Shown: positions 1 through 11,373, counted from the first letter of the stretch. The stretch is 64,000 nucleotides of DNA from Mycolicibacter terrae (GCF_010727125.1 NZ_AP022564.1:248001-312000); one strand, 5' to 3'. The notes: generated from the sequence alone by a model not told the origin. Program-made: numbers and translations.

Positions 1-400
1 CGAGGCTGAACGGCTTGGTCATGTAGTCGTCGGCGCCCGAGGTCAGACCGGTGACCCGGTCGGTGACCGAGTCGCGGGCGGTGAGGAACAGCGTCGGGAT
101 GTAGGCGTCGGATTCACGGACCCGCCGCAGAATCTGCAACCCGTCGACATCGGGCAACATGATGTCGAGAACCAGCAGATCGGGTTCGCCGCTGTGGAAT
201 TTGGTAACCGCGTCGCGCCCGTTGTGGGCCACGTCGACGACCCACCCCTCGTAGTGCAGGGCCATCGTCACCAGATTGGTCAGGGCCGGCTCGTCGTCGA
301 CCAGCAGGACCCGGATCGGTGATCCGTCGGGCCGATTGATCCGCGGCAGTTGCCCGAGGATCGCTTTGCGCGGACTCCGATGCTCCGTGTTACCCGACAT
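1..400 (-). CDS. trcR: OmpR/PhoB-family response regulator, TrcR-like (3' end outside window)
   Basis: The visible 133 residues begin with a short polar tail and then a CheY-like receiver domain. VLLVDDE carries the acidic pocket, LDIMLPDVDG holds the phospho-acceptor Asp, LFLTA has the switch Thr, and DDYMTKPF has the conserved Lys. The winged-helix output domain would lie beyond base 1. The ATG at 398-400 is preceded by a GGTGG-like ribosome site. The gene follows the PPE gene by 29 bases on the same strand, so it may be co-transcribed with the PE/PPE genes. In M. tuberculosis trcR lies close to PE8/PPE15, which is why I favour TrcR; another OmpR-type regulator is possible. The cognate kinase is not visible. 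Confidence 0.72.
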   Translation of the reverse strand, partial: MSGNTEHRSPRKAILGQLPRINRPDGSPIRVLLVDDEPALTNLVTMALHYEGWVVDVAHNGRDAVTKFHSGEPDLLVLDIMLPDVDGLQILRRVRESDAYIPTLFLTARDSVTDRVTGLTSGADDYMTKPFSL

Positions 401-429
401 CGATCATCATTGTCCACCCGGCCTCGCGG

Positions 430-1716
430 TCATTCGCCGAGGAGGCGCTGCTTGCGGTCGACGAATTTCTCCTGGGACAGAATTCCGGAGTCCCGCAGTT
501 CGACGAGTGCGCGCAGTTCGGCGACGACGCCGATCACCTTGGCCTTGGCCGGTTTGTCCGGCTCCTCGGGTCCCTCGGCCGGCCTGGGTGGCGCGGTGGG
601 GTTGGGCTGGGCGGGCATCGGTGCGTGGCGTCCCGCACCCAGGGTGCCGGCCACGGCGCGTCCGGCCATGCCGGCCAATCCCATCTCGGCGAACGGGGCG
701 CCGGATCCGGCGGCCGCGGCCGCCGCGGTCGATGCCGCAGCGGATTGCGTTGACACCAAGGTGATCTCGCGCAGCGCCGACGGTGCGGCGGCGGCCCAGG
801 CCTGTGGCACCGACAGTGCGCCCAGCGGCACCGCCTTGCCCATGCTCGCCCAGGTCGCGCCGACCGGGCCGGCCGCGGCTCCCAGACCGCCGACGGCAGG
901 CGCCGTCTGACTCAGCAGGCCCAGGCCGCCCAGCGCCCCGAGGCCCTCCGCGCCCTCGGGGAAGGCGAGTTCGCCCAGGGTGATCGCCAAGCCGCCGAAC
1001 GCACCACCCAGGCCGATTCCGCCGAACGGGCCGACGCTGCCCACTTCGAGAACCGCGCCCGCCAGATCGAACGCCAAACCGGGCGAGATCGCGGCGGGCG
1101 AGTCGGCGGCGGAGCCGGCCAGTTGGCCGGCGGTGGTCAGGGCGTGGGTGGCGGCGGCGGTGCCGGCGCTCTGGGGGGTTGAGGTGGTGGGGGTGGCGGT
1201 GTTGTGGGGTGCGGTGAAGGTGGGTAGTTGGGTGGCGGTGGCGGCGGTGCCGGCGTAGCCGTACATGGCGGTGGCGTCTTGGGCCCACATTTGCCCGTAG
1301 AGGGCTTCGTTGGCGGCGATGGCGGCGGTGTTTTGGCCGAGGAAGTTGGTGGCGATCAGGGTGGTCAGTTGGGTGCGGTTGGTGGCGATGACGGCTGGTG
1401 GCACGGTCATGGCGAAGGCGGTTTCGTAGGCGGCTGCGGCGGCGTCGGCCTGGGTGCCGGCTTGGCCGGCTTGGGCGGCGGTGGTGCTCATCCAGGCGGC
1501 GTAGGGGGCTGCGGCGGCGGCCATGGCGGTGGCGGCGGGGCCTTGCCAGGTTTCGTCGGTGAGTGCGGCGATGACGCTGCGGTAGGAGTTGGCTGCGGAT
1601 TCCAGTTCGGCGGCCATGGCTTTCCAGGCGCTCGCGGCGGCGCGGATCGGGCCGGATCCGGCTCCGGAATACATCAGCGCAGAGTTGACCTCCGGCGGCA
1701 ACGCTGCAAAATTCAT
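430..1716 (-). CDS. PPE family protein, SVP subgroup, with C-terminal SHOCT-like domain
   Basis: The product is 428 residues. The start ATG gives [10 protein letters not shown], the PPE signature at positions 7-9, followed by a roughly 180-residue helical PPE domain with the conserved WxG-type turn (TWQGPAA). A Gly/Ala/Leu-rich middle follows, then an SVP motif (GALSVPQAW) near residue 300. A Pro-rich linker leads to a last ~30 residues ([13 protein letters not shown]) that read like a SHOCT helix-turn. PPE proteins normally pair with PE proteins and leave by an ESX (type VII) system; the PE gene is 19 bases upstream. The first 205 codons are almost identical at DNA level to the other PPE gene. 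A longer open frame upstream of this ATG overlaps the PE gene and is not coding. Confidence 0.93.
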   Translation of the reverse strand: MNFAALPPEVNSALMYSGAGSGPIRAAASAWKAMAAELESAANSYRSVIAALTDETWQGPAATAMAAAAAPYAAWMSTTAAQAGQAGTQADAAAAAYETAFAMTVPPAVIATNRTQLTTLIATNFLGQNTAAIAANEALYGQMWAQDATAMYGYAGTAATATQLPTFTAPHNTATPTTSTPQSAGTAAATHALTTAGQLAGSAADSPAAISPGLAFDLAGAVLEVGSVGPFGGIGLGGAFGGLAITLGELAFPEGAEGLGALGGLGLLSQTAPAVGGLGAAAGPVGATWASMGKAVPLGALSVPQAWAAAAPSALREITLVSTQSAAASTAAAAAAGSGAPFAEMGLAGMAGRAVAGTLGAGRHAPMPAQPNPTAPPRPAEGPEEPDKPAKAKVIGVVAELRALVELRDSGILSQEKFVDRKQRLLGE

Positions 1717-1720
1717 CGGC
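1100..1720. repeat. Direct repeat copy 1: PPE-domain block
   Basis: This block matches 2794-3414 at a constant offset of 1,694 bases. Reading through both copies I saw one difference in the coding part (G at 1277 against A at 2971). It covers the first ~205 codons of the PPE gene and stops abruptly at the variable middle. Confidence 0.9.
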
Positions 1721-1735
1721 TGATTCCCGTCCGGC

Positions 1736-2035
1736 TCAGCTCGCGGCGAAAACGTTCGCGGCCTCGGCGGTCGCATAGGAGATCCCGCCGCCGTTGAGCG
1801 CGGCGACGAACATTTGATTGATGGCGGCGGCCTGCGCGGCCACATTCTGGAACAGCGCGCCGTTGGCGCTGAACCGCGCGGCAATCGTCATCGATACCGC
1901 GTCGGAGGCGGGAGCCGCCACCGCGGTGGTCGGGGCGGCGACCGCCGCGCTCTGCGCCTGCACCGCCGAACCGATTCCCTGAAGATCGCCGGCCGCCCCG
2001 GACAACAGCTCCGGTTGGGTCACCACGAAAGACAT
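1736..2035 (-). CDS. PE family protein
   Basis: This 99-residue protein consists of a PE domain alone. It begins [11 protein letters not shown] with the Pro-Glu signature at residues 8-9. It is Ala-rich and helical, and has a YxxxD/E-like type VII secretion signal near the C-terminus ([11 protein letters not shown], YxxxE). It lies 22 bases after the stop of one PPE gene and 19 bases before the start of the next, in the order PPE-PE-PPE. Either PPE product could be its heterodimer partner. The usual mycobacterial pair has PE first, so the downstream PPE is the more likely partner. Confidence 0.93.
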   Translation of the reverse strand: MSFVVTQPELLSGAAGDLQGIGSAVQAQSAAVAAPTTAVAAPASDAVSMTIAARFSANGALFQNVAAQAAAINQMFVAALNGGGISYATAEAANVFAAS

Positions 2036-2057
2036 CTACGAACCTCCCCTTTCGAAT

Positions 2058-3410
2058 TCACTCGTCGACAAAGCTTTCGATCACGCGTTCTCGTTGTTTG
2101 TTGAATTCCTCATCGGTCAGCACCCCGGAGTCCCGCAGTTCTGCCAGGCCCCGCAGTTCGGCGAGGATCTCGACGCCCGTCACCTCGGTTTCGGATTCGC
2201 CGGGCTCATCCGGTGATTCGAGACGAGCTGCGGTGGATTGCACAGGGGTGGGCATCGGTGCGTGGCGTCCCGGGCCGAGGGTGCCTGTCATGGCGCGTCC
2301 GGCCATGCCGGCCAGGGCCATCTCGGCGAACGGGGCGCCGGATCCCGCGGCCGCCGTGGCCGATGCCGCAGCGGATTGCGTTGACACCAAGGTGATCTCG
2401 CGCAGCGCAGACGGTGCGGCGGCGGCCCAGGCCTGTGGCACCGACAGTGCGCCCAGCGGCACCGCCTTGCCCATGCTCGCCCAGGTCGCGCCGACCCGGC
2501 CGGCGCCGCTCAGCCCGGCCGCGGGACCCAGACCGCCGGCGGGCGGGGTGAGACCGAGCAGACCGGCGGCGGGCGTCGTCTGCCCGATCAGACCCAGCCC
2601 GCTCGCTGCGCCGAACTCGCCGGTGATGCCCAGCCCGGCGAACGGCCCCAGACTGGCCGCCTCGATCGCCAGGCCACCGAATTCCAAACCCGCGCCGCCG
2701 CCCTCGAAGGGGGCGATGCTGTCCACCTCGAGAACCGCGACCAGCACGTCCAGCAGCAGGCCGGGGGCGCCGGCACCTTCGTAGGCGCCGGAGGAGTCGG
2801 CGGCGGAGCCGGCCAGTTGGCCGGCGGTGGTCAGGGCGTGGGTGGCGGCGGCGGTGCCGGCGCTCTGGGGGGTTGAGGTGGTGGGGGTGGCGGTGTTGTG
2901 GGGTGCGGTGAAGGTGGGTAGTTGGGTGGCGGTGGCGGCGGTGCCGGCGTAGCCGTACATGGCGGTGGCGTCTTGAGCCCACATTTGCCCGTAGAGGGCT
3001 TCGTTGGCGGCGATGGCGGCGGTGTTTTGGCCGAGGAAGTTGGTGGCGATCAGGGTGGTCAGTTGGGTGCGGTTGGTGGCGATGACGGCTGGTGGCACGG
3101 TCATGGCGAAGGCGGTTTCGTAGGCGGCTGCGGCGGCGTCGGCCTGGGTGCCGGCTTGGCCGGCTTGGGCGGCGGTGGTGCTCATCCAGGCGGCGTAGGG
3201 GGCTGCGGCGGCGGCCATGGCGGTGGCGGCGGGGCCTTGCCAGGTTTCGTCGGTGAGTGCGGCGATGACGCTGCGGTAGGAGTTGGCTGCGGATTCCAGT
3301 TCGGCGGCCATGGCTTTCCAGGCGCTCGCGGCGGCGCGGATCGGGCCGGATCCGGCTCCGGAATACATCAGCGCAGAGTTGACCTCCGGCGGCAACGCTG
3401 CAAAATTCAT
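2058..3410 (-). CDS. PPE family protein, SVP subgroup, with C-terminal SHOCT-like domain
   Basis: The product is 450 residues. I chose the ATG at 3410 because AGGAG at 3416-3420 sits five bases upstream; an in-frame GTG two codons earlier overlaps that site. The protein has the PPE domain with [10 protein letters not shown], a Gly/Leu-rich variable middle unlike that of the neighbouring PPE gene, GALSVPQAW near residue 323, and a final segment ([15 protein letters not shown]) that fits the SHOCT pattern closely. It is the first gene of the PPE-PE-PPE-regulator set. The N-terminal 205 codons and a shorter stretch around the SVP motif match the other PPE gene nearly base for base, while the middle differs, a mosaic pattern typical of gene conversion. 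Confidence 0.93.
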   Translation of the reverse strand: MNFAALPPEVNSALMYSGAGSGPIRAAASAWKAMAAELESAANSYRSVIAALTDETWQGPAATAMAAAAAPYAAWMSTTAAQAGQAGTQADAAAAAYETAFAMTVPPAVIATNRTQLTTLIATNFLGQNTAAIAANEALYGQMWAQDATAMYGYAGTAATATQLPTFTAPHNTATPTTSTPQSAGTAAATHALTTAGQLAGSAADSSGAYEGAGAPGLLLDVLVAVLEVDSIAPFEGGGAGLEFGGLAIEAASLGPFAGLGITGEFGAASGLGLIGQTTPAAGLLGLTPPAGGLGPAAGLSGAGRVGATWASMGKAVPLGALSVPQAWAAAAPSALREITLVSTQSAAASATAAAGSGAPFAEMALAGMAGRAMTGTLGPGRHAPMPTPVQSTAARLESPDEPGESETEVTGVEILAELRGLAELRDSGVLTDEEFNKQRERVIESFVDE

Positions 3411-3414
3411 CGGC
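2794..3414. repeat. Direct repeat copy 2: PPE-domain block
   Basis: This is the partner of 1100-1720. A second shared block covers the SVP region (about 700-870 against 2334-2500), also nearly identical, while the sequence between the blocks is clearly diverged. Confidence 0.9.
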
Positions 3415-3517
3415 ACTCCTCAAATCGCCGATATCCGAAGGTATTTTCGGCCGCACCCGCCGGGCAACCCGACAGCCCGGACTCATACGAAACGCATATC
3501 TGCCGTGTCCGGGGGAG

Positions 3518-6294
<2,777 letters not shown>

Positions 6295-6304
6295 ACTTCT
6301 GTGG

Positions 6305-6441
6305 CATACTTCCTCGACGGAGGGGAGTATTCCTTCGTCGCAGTGTCGTCAACTCGTCGCCCGTCATCGGACGACCGGTGCTGTGGGCCGGTGACCGGCG
6401 GAAGAGACCTCCAGCGGCATCAATGACGCTGGAGGAGATCC
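6305..6441 (+). promoter_or_regulatory. yybP-ykoY family (Mn2+) riboswitch leader with candidate -10 at 6305-6310
   Basis: A CATACT -10 at 6305-6310 would start RNA near 6317. The leader then has GGAGG (6319-6323) running into the conserved box GGGGAGTA (6322-6329), TTCC (6330-6333), a structured middle, GGAA (6400-6403), GAGACC (6404-6409) and CCTCC (6408-6412). GGAGG/CCTCC and TTCC/GGAA pair in the register of the yybP-ykoY aptamer (consensus AAAGG-GGAGUA ... AGA-CCUUU). CCTCCAGCG (6408-6416) is also perfectly complementary to CGCTGGAGG (6427-6435), which contains the Shine-Dalgarno site six bases before the ATG. The two pairings exclude each other. Known members bind Mn2+ and stabilise the first stem, so the expected output is translation ON with Mn2+. 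Confidence 0.8.
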
Positions 6442-9400
6442 ATGGATGTGTTTTCGCTCGGCCGCTTCGGTCTGGACGCTGTCGGCACCGTTCTGGAGGC
6501 CAGCCTGGACCTCGCCGTCATCCCGCTGCGCGAAGGCGCCAAGCTTCTGGCCGGTGAACGCTCCGACCTGACCAGCCGGCGCAGCTGGCGCGGTGCGGGA
6601 CGGGCCTGGATCGAAGTCCGCGGGCTGGATGAGCCCGGCGGCGCCGACATCGGTCCCGCGGTGCTCGACGCCCTGCGGAATCGGCCGGGCGTCGGCTCGG
6701 TGCGGCTGAACCGCCCGCTGTCCCGGGTGGTCGTCGAAATCGACGACAACACATCGCTGGCCGACCTGTGCGCCGCGGTGGAAGCGGTCGAAAAAGACAC
6801 CGAATTGAGCGCGACCGAGACCGCCGCATTGCCCGGTGACGGTCTGCTGCTGGCCGCCAAGGGCGCCATGGTGGGGGCCAACGCGGTTGGGCTGGCGATC
6901 GCCACCGTGGGCAGTGCGATGCGCCTGCCGGCCGCACCCAAGATCTTCGACGCCGCGGCGTCGGTGGCGCGGTACCAGCCGCTGGTCCGCAACCTGCTGG
7001 AACGCCAGATCGGGCCCGCCCGGGCTGAGACGGTGCTCTCGCTGGTCTCGCTCGGCTCGCACGTCATCACCTTGTCGCCGGCCATCCTGGCGGTGGACAT
7101 GATGGTGGAGGGCCTGAAAGCCGCCGAGACCCGCGCCGGTGCGCTGGCCTGGAATCGCTACGAACCGGCGCTGGCCCGATACGCCGACCACCCGGACCTG
7201 AACCCCACCGCACGGCCTGTCCCGCGTCCGGACGGTGCTGCCGAGCGCCACCTGAAGCGCACGGCGCTGGCACAGGTGGTCGCGGCCGGCGTGGTGGGTG
7301 GGCTCACCCGCAACCTGGACATGACCTCGAGCGCGATCCTGGCCGCCTCGCCGAAAGCGGTGCGCACCAGCTGTGAATCGTTCGCCGCGACCCTGGGCCA
7401 GGGGCTGGCGGACGCGCACGGGGTGCTGCCGCTGCGGCCGGACGGTCTGCGGCGCCTCGACAAGATCGACACCGTGGTCATCGACCCGCGGGTGCTGACC
7501 GGTGAACAACGCCGCGTGGTGCAGATCCGCGGCGCAAGCGACCACGAGCTGCCGCAAGCCTGGGCCAGCGCACAAGGCCTGCTCGACAAGCCCGGACTGC
7601 GCCCGGGCTGGCACCGGGTCCGTATGACGGCCCGCGACCGCTCCGACGCGGTGGAGGCACTGATCCTGCCCGCACACCACGCGCTGGCCTCGGCGGTGGT
7701 GCTCGAAGGGCGTGCCTCCGGCGCGGAGCTGGTCACGGTGGACACCGAGATCCTCGGAGAGCTGCGTCCCGGTTTCGACGACATCCGCCCGGTGGCCGGC
7801 GGAGCCGACACCGACGACGTCGACGCCGCCCTGGCCGCGGCCGTCACCGAGCTGCAGCAAGCCGGCCGGACCGTCGCGGTGCTGTCGACCTCGGCGGCGC
7901 AGGCGCTGGCGTCGGCGGATCTGGCGCTGGGTGTCATGCCGACGAGCGAAAATGACATCCTGCCTCCGCCTTTTTATGCCGACCTGCTGTTGGCCGATCT
8001 GGCCGGCGCATGGCAGGTGTTGCGCGCGCTCCCGGCCGCCCGCGCCGCCACCGAGCGGGGTGTCGCGATCTCGATCGGAGCCTCGTCCATCGCCGGGCTG
8101 CTGCTGGTTCGCGGGGTCAGGGCGACCATCCCCGGTGTCGGGGCGGGACCGAGCCGCGGCCCCGGTCCGGTGACCGTCGGCGCCGGTGCCGGGATGCTGT
8201 CCGGGTATCTACTGGCCCGCCGGGTGCTGCGGGCTCGCGCGCCGCAGCCTGCGCCGGCCTACGAGTGGCACGCGATGACGGTCGAGCAGGTGCAGGAGCT
8301 GTTGACTCCGGACAACGTGCTACAGCCGGCCGAGCGCGCTCCGATCGAGACGGCATCGCAGGGCATGTTCTGGCCGTACGTGCACGCCGTGCGCGAGGAG
8401 CTGTCCGACCCGATGACGCCGATCCTGGCGCTGTGCTCGGCGGCGACGGCCATGCTGGGTTCGCCGATCGACGCCGTGATGGTGGGCACGGTGCTCACCG
8501 GCAACGCCATGCTGGCGGCCTACCAGCGGCTGAGGGCCGAGAGCCGACTGAACATCTTGCTCGCCCAGCAGGCCCCGCCGGCCCGGGTCGTGCTGACCGG
8601 TGCCGACGGCACTCGGCAGTACCACGAGATCGTCGCCGAACAACTGCTGCCCGGCGATCTGATCGAGGTGCGCAGTAACGAGGTGGTGCCCGCCGACGCC
8701 CGCGTCATCGAGGAGGCCGACGTCGAGGTCGACGAGTCGTCGCTCACCGGCGAATCGCTGTCGGTCGGCAAACAGCTCGAACCCACCCCGGGCGCCGAAC
8801 TGGCCGAGCGCAGCTCCATGCTCTACGCCGGCACCACGGTGATCGCCGGGAAGGCGCTGGCGATGGTGACCGCGGTGGGCGCCGACACCCAGACCCGCCG
8901 GGCCTCCGAACTGGCCTCCGGTGAGCTGCCCGAGGTCGGTCTGCAGCATCACTTGTCCCAGCTGATGTACCGGACCTTCCCCTACAGCGCTGCCGGCGGG
9001 GTGGCGGTCGGCGCGCTGGGCCTTCTTCGCCGGGGCGGACTGCGGATAGCGCTGGGCAATGCGATCGCGGTGGCGATCGCCGCGGTGCCGGAGGGGATGC
9101 CGCTGATGGCGACCCTGGCTCAGCACGCGTCATCGCAGCGGTTGAGCAAATCCGGTGCGCTGGTGCGAATCCCGCGCTCGGTGGAGGCTCTGGGCCGGGT
9201 CGACGTGGTCTGCTTCGACAAGACCGGAACGCTCAGCGAGAACCGGCTGCGGGTCACCACGGTGCGCCCGCTGCGCGGATACTCCGATGACGACGTGCTC
9301 AGTACCGCCGCCCAGGCGGCGCCGGCTCCCGACGGTGCGGCGCACGCGCACGCCACTGACCAGGCCATCGTCGAGGGCGCGGCGGCCTCAGCGGGTGCCC

Positions 9401-11079
9401 GGTCGTGGACCGAACCCGATGCTCACCTGCCGTTCCGTTCCGGCCGGGCCTTCTCGGCGTCGGTGCTGGGATCGGAGCTACTGGTCAAGGGCGCACCGGA
9501 AGTGGTGCTCGAGGCCTGCGGCAACGCCGGTGCCGAGGTGGAGCAGCAGGTGGCCCAGATGGCGGCTCAGGGCCTGCGGGTGATCGCGGTGGCGCAGGGC
9601 AGGCTGACCGCCGCGCAGGTGCGGGCCGTGCGGGATGACTCCGACCGGCTCGTCGAGGTGAGCGCCTCCGGGCTGACCCTGATCGGCTTCCTCGGTCTGG
9701 CCGACACTCCCCGGGCCGATGCGCCGCAGCTGCTGGCCGATCTGACCGCTCGCGGGGTGGATATCCGGATGATCACCGGTGACCACCCGATCACCGCGAC
9801 CGCGATCGCCGCCGAGATGGGTGTCGCCGTCGGCGCCGAGCAGGTCATCACCGGCTCGGAGTGGAATGCGCTGAACCGCAAGGAACAAGAGCGGGTGGTC
9901 TGCGAGCGGGTGATCTTCGCCCGGATGTCGCCGGAGAACAAGGTGCAGATCGTCCAGACGCTGGAGCGCGCCGGCCGGGTGTCGGCGATGGTGGGTGACG
10001 GCGCCAATGACGCCGCCGCGATCCGGGCCGCCACCGTGGGGCTCGGTGTGGTCGCACACGGCAGCGACTCGGCGCACGCCACCGCCGACGTGGTGCTGAC
10101 CGACGGCAAGATCGGATCGCTGATCGACGCGATCGACGAGGGCCGCCGGCTGTGGAAGGGCGTGCAGCTGGCGATCTCGGGGCTGCTCGGCGGCAATGCC
10201 GGCGAAGTGATCTTCTCCGTCATCGGCACGGCGGTCACTGGGAACTCGCCGCTGAACACCCGCCAGTTGCTGCTGATGAACACCCTGACGGATGCGTTGC
10301 CGGCCACGGCCGTCGCGGTGAGCACACCGGCCGGCCCGATCGGTAGCGCGGTGGCCGGACTCGACGAACGGAAGTTGTGGCGGGCGGTGGCGTTCCGGGG
10401 TGGAGTCACCGCGGCTGCGGGCACCGCAGCCTGGGCGATGGCCTCGGTCACCGGCATGCCGCAGCGGGCGGCGACGGTGGCGCTCATCTCCCTGGTGACC
10501 ACCGAACTCGGTCAGACCGTGGTCGATTCGCGGGCGCCGATGGTGTTGGCGACCGCGGCCGGATCGTTCGCGCTGTTCGCCGCGCTCGTCAGCACCCCCG
10601 GCATCAGCCAGTTGCTCGGCTGCACGCCGGTCGGCCCGATCGGCTGGGCGCAGGGTGTCGGCACGGCCGCAGCGGCCACCGCAGCGGTGGCCGTGGCAAG
10701 CCGGTTCTCGGGTGTCGCTGAGGACGGCCCCGTCAAGGACCCGGCGAACGTCCCGCTCGAGGTGCCCCCGGTAGTGGCCCTGGTCAAAGCGGCTCCGGCC
10801 AAGCAGATTGCGGCGGTCAAGAAGGCTGCGGTGGCGAAAAAGGCCCCGGTCAGGAAGGCCCCGGTGGCGAAGAAGACTCCGGCCAAGCAGATTCCGGCGG
10901 TCAAGAAGGCTCCGGCGGCGAAAAAGACCCCGGTCAAGAAGGCTCCGGTGGCGAAGAAGGCTCCGGCCAAGAAAACGCCGGTCAAGAAGGCTCCGACGGC
11001 GAAGACTTCGGCCAAGCAGACCCCGGTCACGAAGGCCGCCCCGAAGAAGACGTCCCGGAAGCTGGAACTGGTGCGCTGA
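6442..11079 (+). CDS. Large P-type cation ATPase (CtpH/CtpI type), probable Mn2+/Ca2+ pump, with basic C-terminal tail
   Basis: The product is 1,545 residues, close to the remembered length of M. tuberculosis CtpH. The N-terminal ~600 residues are an extra domain with several hydrophobic segments. The P-type core follows: TGES near 768, membrane motif PEGMP at 883-887, DKTGT phosphorylation site near 926, a TGDHP motif, and GDGAND near 1184. MNTLTDALPA near 1280 resembles the NxxTD helix of P2-type Ca2+/Mn2+ pumps; there is no CPx motif. The riboswitch in front argues for Mn2+ export. The last ~105 residues are repeated Lys/Ala/Pro units, like the tails of HupB or histone H1. The ATG is chosen from GGAGG six bases upstream, which lies inside the riboswitch hairpin. 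Confidence 0.9.
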   Translation: MDVFSLGRFGLDAVGTVLEASLDLAVIPLREGAKLLAGERSDLTSRRSWRGAGRAWIEVRGLDEPGGADIGPAVLDALRNRPGVGSVRLNRPLSRVVVEIDDNTSLADLCAAVEAVEKDTELSATETAALPGDGLLLAAKGAMVGANAVGLAIATVGSAMRLPAAPKIFDAAASVARYQPLVRNLLERQIGPARAETVLSLVSLGSHVITLSPAILAVDMMVEGLKAAETRAGALAWNRYEPALARYADHPDLNPTARPVPRPDGAAERHLKRTALAQVVAAGVVGGLTRNLDMTSSAILAASPKAVRTSCESFAATLGQGLADAHGVLPLRPDGLRRLDKIDTVVIDPRVLTGEQRRVVQIRGASDHELPQAWASAQGLLDKPGLRPGWHRVRMTARDRSDAVEALILPAHHALASAVVLEGRASGAELVTVDTEILGELRPGFDDIRPVAGGADTDDVDAALAAAVTELQQAGRTVAVLSTSAAQALASADLALGVMPTSENDILPPPFYADLLLADLAGAWQVLRALPAARAATERGVAISIGASSIAGLLLVRGVRATIPGVGAGPSRGPGPVTVGAGAGMLSGYLLARRVLRARAPQPAPAYEWHAMTVEQVQELLTPDNVLQPAERAPIETASQGMFWPYVHAVREELSDPMTPILALCSAATAMLGSPIDAVMVGTVLTGNAMLAAYQRLRAESRLNILLAQQAPPARVVLTGADGTRQYHEIVAEQLLPGDLIEVRSNEVVPADARVIEEADVEVDESSLTGESLSVGKQLEPTPGAELAERSSMLYAGTTVIAGKALAMVTAVGADTQTRRASELASGELPEVGLQHHLSQLMYRTFPYSAAGGVAVGALGLLRRGGLRIALGNAIAVAIAAVPEGMPLMATLAQHASSQRLSKSGALVRIPRSVEALGRVDVVCFDKTGTLSENRLRVTTVRPLRGYSDDDVLSTAAQAAPAPDGAAHAHATDQAIVEGAAASAGARSWTEPDAHLPFRSGRAFSASVLGSELLVKGAPEVVLEACGNAGAEVEQQVAQMAAQGLRVIAVAQGRLTAAQVRAVRDDSDRLVEVSASGLTLIGFLGLADTPRADAPQLLADLTARGVDIRMITGDHPITATAIAAEMGVAVGAEQVITGSEWNALNRKEQERVVCERVIFARMSPENKVQIVQTLERAGRVSAMVGDGANDAAAIRAATVGLGVVAHGSDSAHATADVVLTDGKIGSLIDAIDEGRRLWKGVQLAISGLLGGNAGEVIFSVIGTAVTGNSPLNTRQLLLMNTLTDALPATAVAVSTPAGPIGSAVAGLDERKLWRAVAFRGGVTAAAGTAAWAMASVTGMPQRAATVALISLVTTELGQTVVDSRAPMVLATAAGSFALFAALVSTPGISQLLGCTPVGPIGWAQGVGTAAAATAAVAVASRFSGVAEDGPVKDPANVPLEVPPVVALVKAAPAKQIAAVKKAAVAKKAPVRKAPVAKKTPAKQIPAVKKAPAAKKTPVKKAPVAKKAPAKKTPVKKAPTAKTSAKQTPVTKAAPKKTSRKLELVR
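10786..11060 (+). repeat. Imperfect tandem repeats encoding a KKAPAKK-type tail
   Basis: Units of about 24-30 bases (AAGAAGGCTCCGGTGGCG-like) encode KKAPVAKKTPAKQ-type segments at the end of the ATPase. They are imperfect, in frame and confined to the region after the last membrane helix. Such repeats can change copy number between strains. Confidence 0.75.
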
Positions 11080-11124
11080 GCCGTCTCTGGTTCATCGAAC
11101 TGATCCCCTTCATGGCACCGGGTG

Positions 11125-11301
11125 TCAGCCTGCCCTTCGAAGGTGCCGTAGGTCGGATGGCGGGCGCTTCGATGCGGAATGGCGCACCTCGAGCAGACCG
11201 GCGCGCCAGAGCAACGCGTACAACTCGATGACCGGCACCGTCAGAACCTGCCCCGTGACTTCGGCCAGTGGTTCCGCCAGGACTTCGGTCGCCCTCCTCA
11301 T
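11125..11301 (-). CDS. Small ORF or gene remnant of unknown function
   Basis: This is a 58-codon frame in the gap between the ATPase and DUF2304 genes. The ATG at 11299-11301 is followed by AGGAGG-like codons rather than preceded by a ribosome site. The translation (EVLAEPLAEVTGQVLTVP, then ELYALLWRAGLLEVR) looks protein-like. The same frame stays open upstream to the stop of the DUF2304 gene, so it may be the tail of a decayed gene. In M. tuberculosis Rv3633 occupies the equivalent place, but I cannot show homology. The rest of 11080-11373 holds nothing I recognise. Confidence 0.3.
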   Translation of the reverse strand: MRRATEVLAEPLAEVTGQVLTVPVIELYALLWRAGLLEVRHSASKRPPSDLRHLRRAG

Positions 11302-11373
11302 ATGCCCAAGCGTGACGGCCGGATCCAGACGAGCGGCAAACCTGTTGTGACCGCGAGGCCAACTGTCGCCGAA

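Noticed and set aside
430..1884. A 484-codon frame that extends the PPE gene upstream to 1884
   Set aside because: The first 56 codons lie inside the PE gene in another frame and are Arg/Pro-rich. The conserved [10 protein letters not shown] start at 1716 is the real one.
6306..6330. Hairpin ATACTTCCTC/GAGGGGAGTAT as a structural element of the leader
   Set aside because: Its left arm overlaps the likely -10 (CATACT), so it would probably not be transcribed.
6305..6441. M-box (Mg2+) riboswitch as an alternative for the ATPase leader
   Set aside because: The M-box consensus strings (such as TTAGGTGAGGCTCC) are absent, whereas the yybP-ykoY boxes and pairings are present in register.
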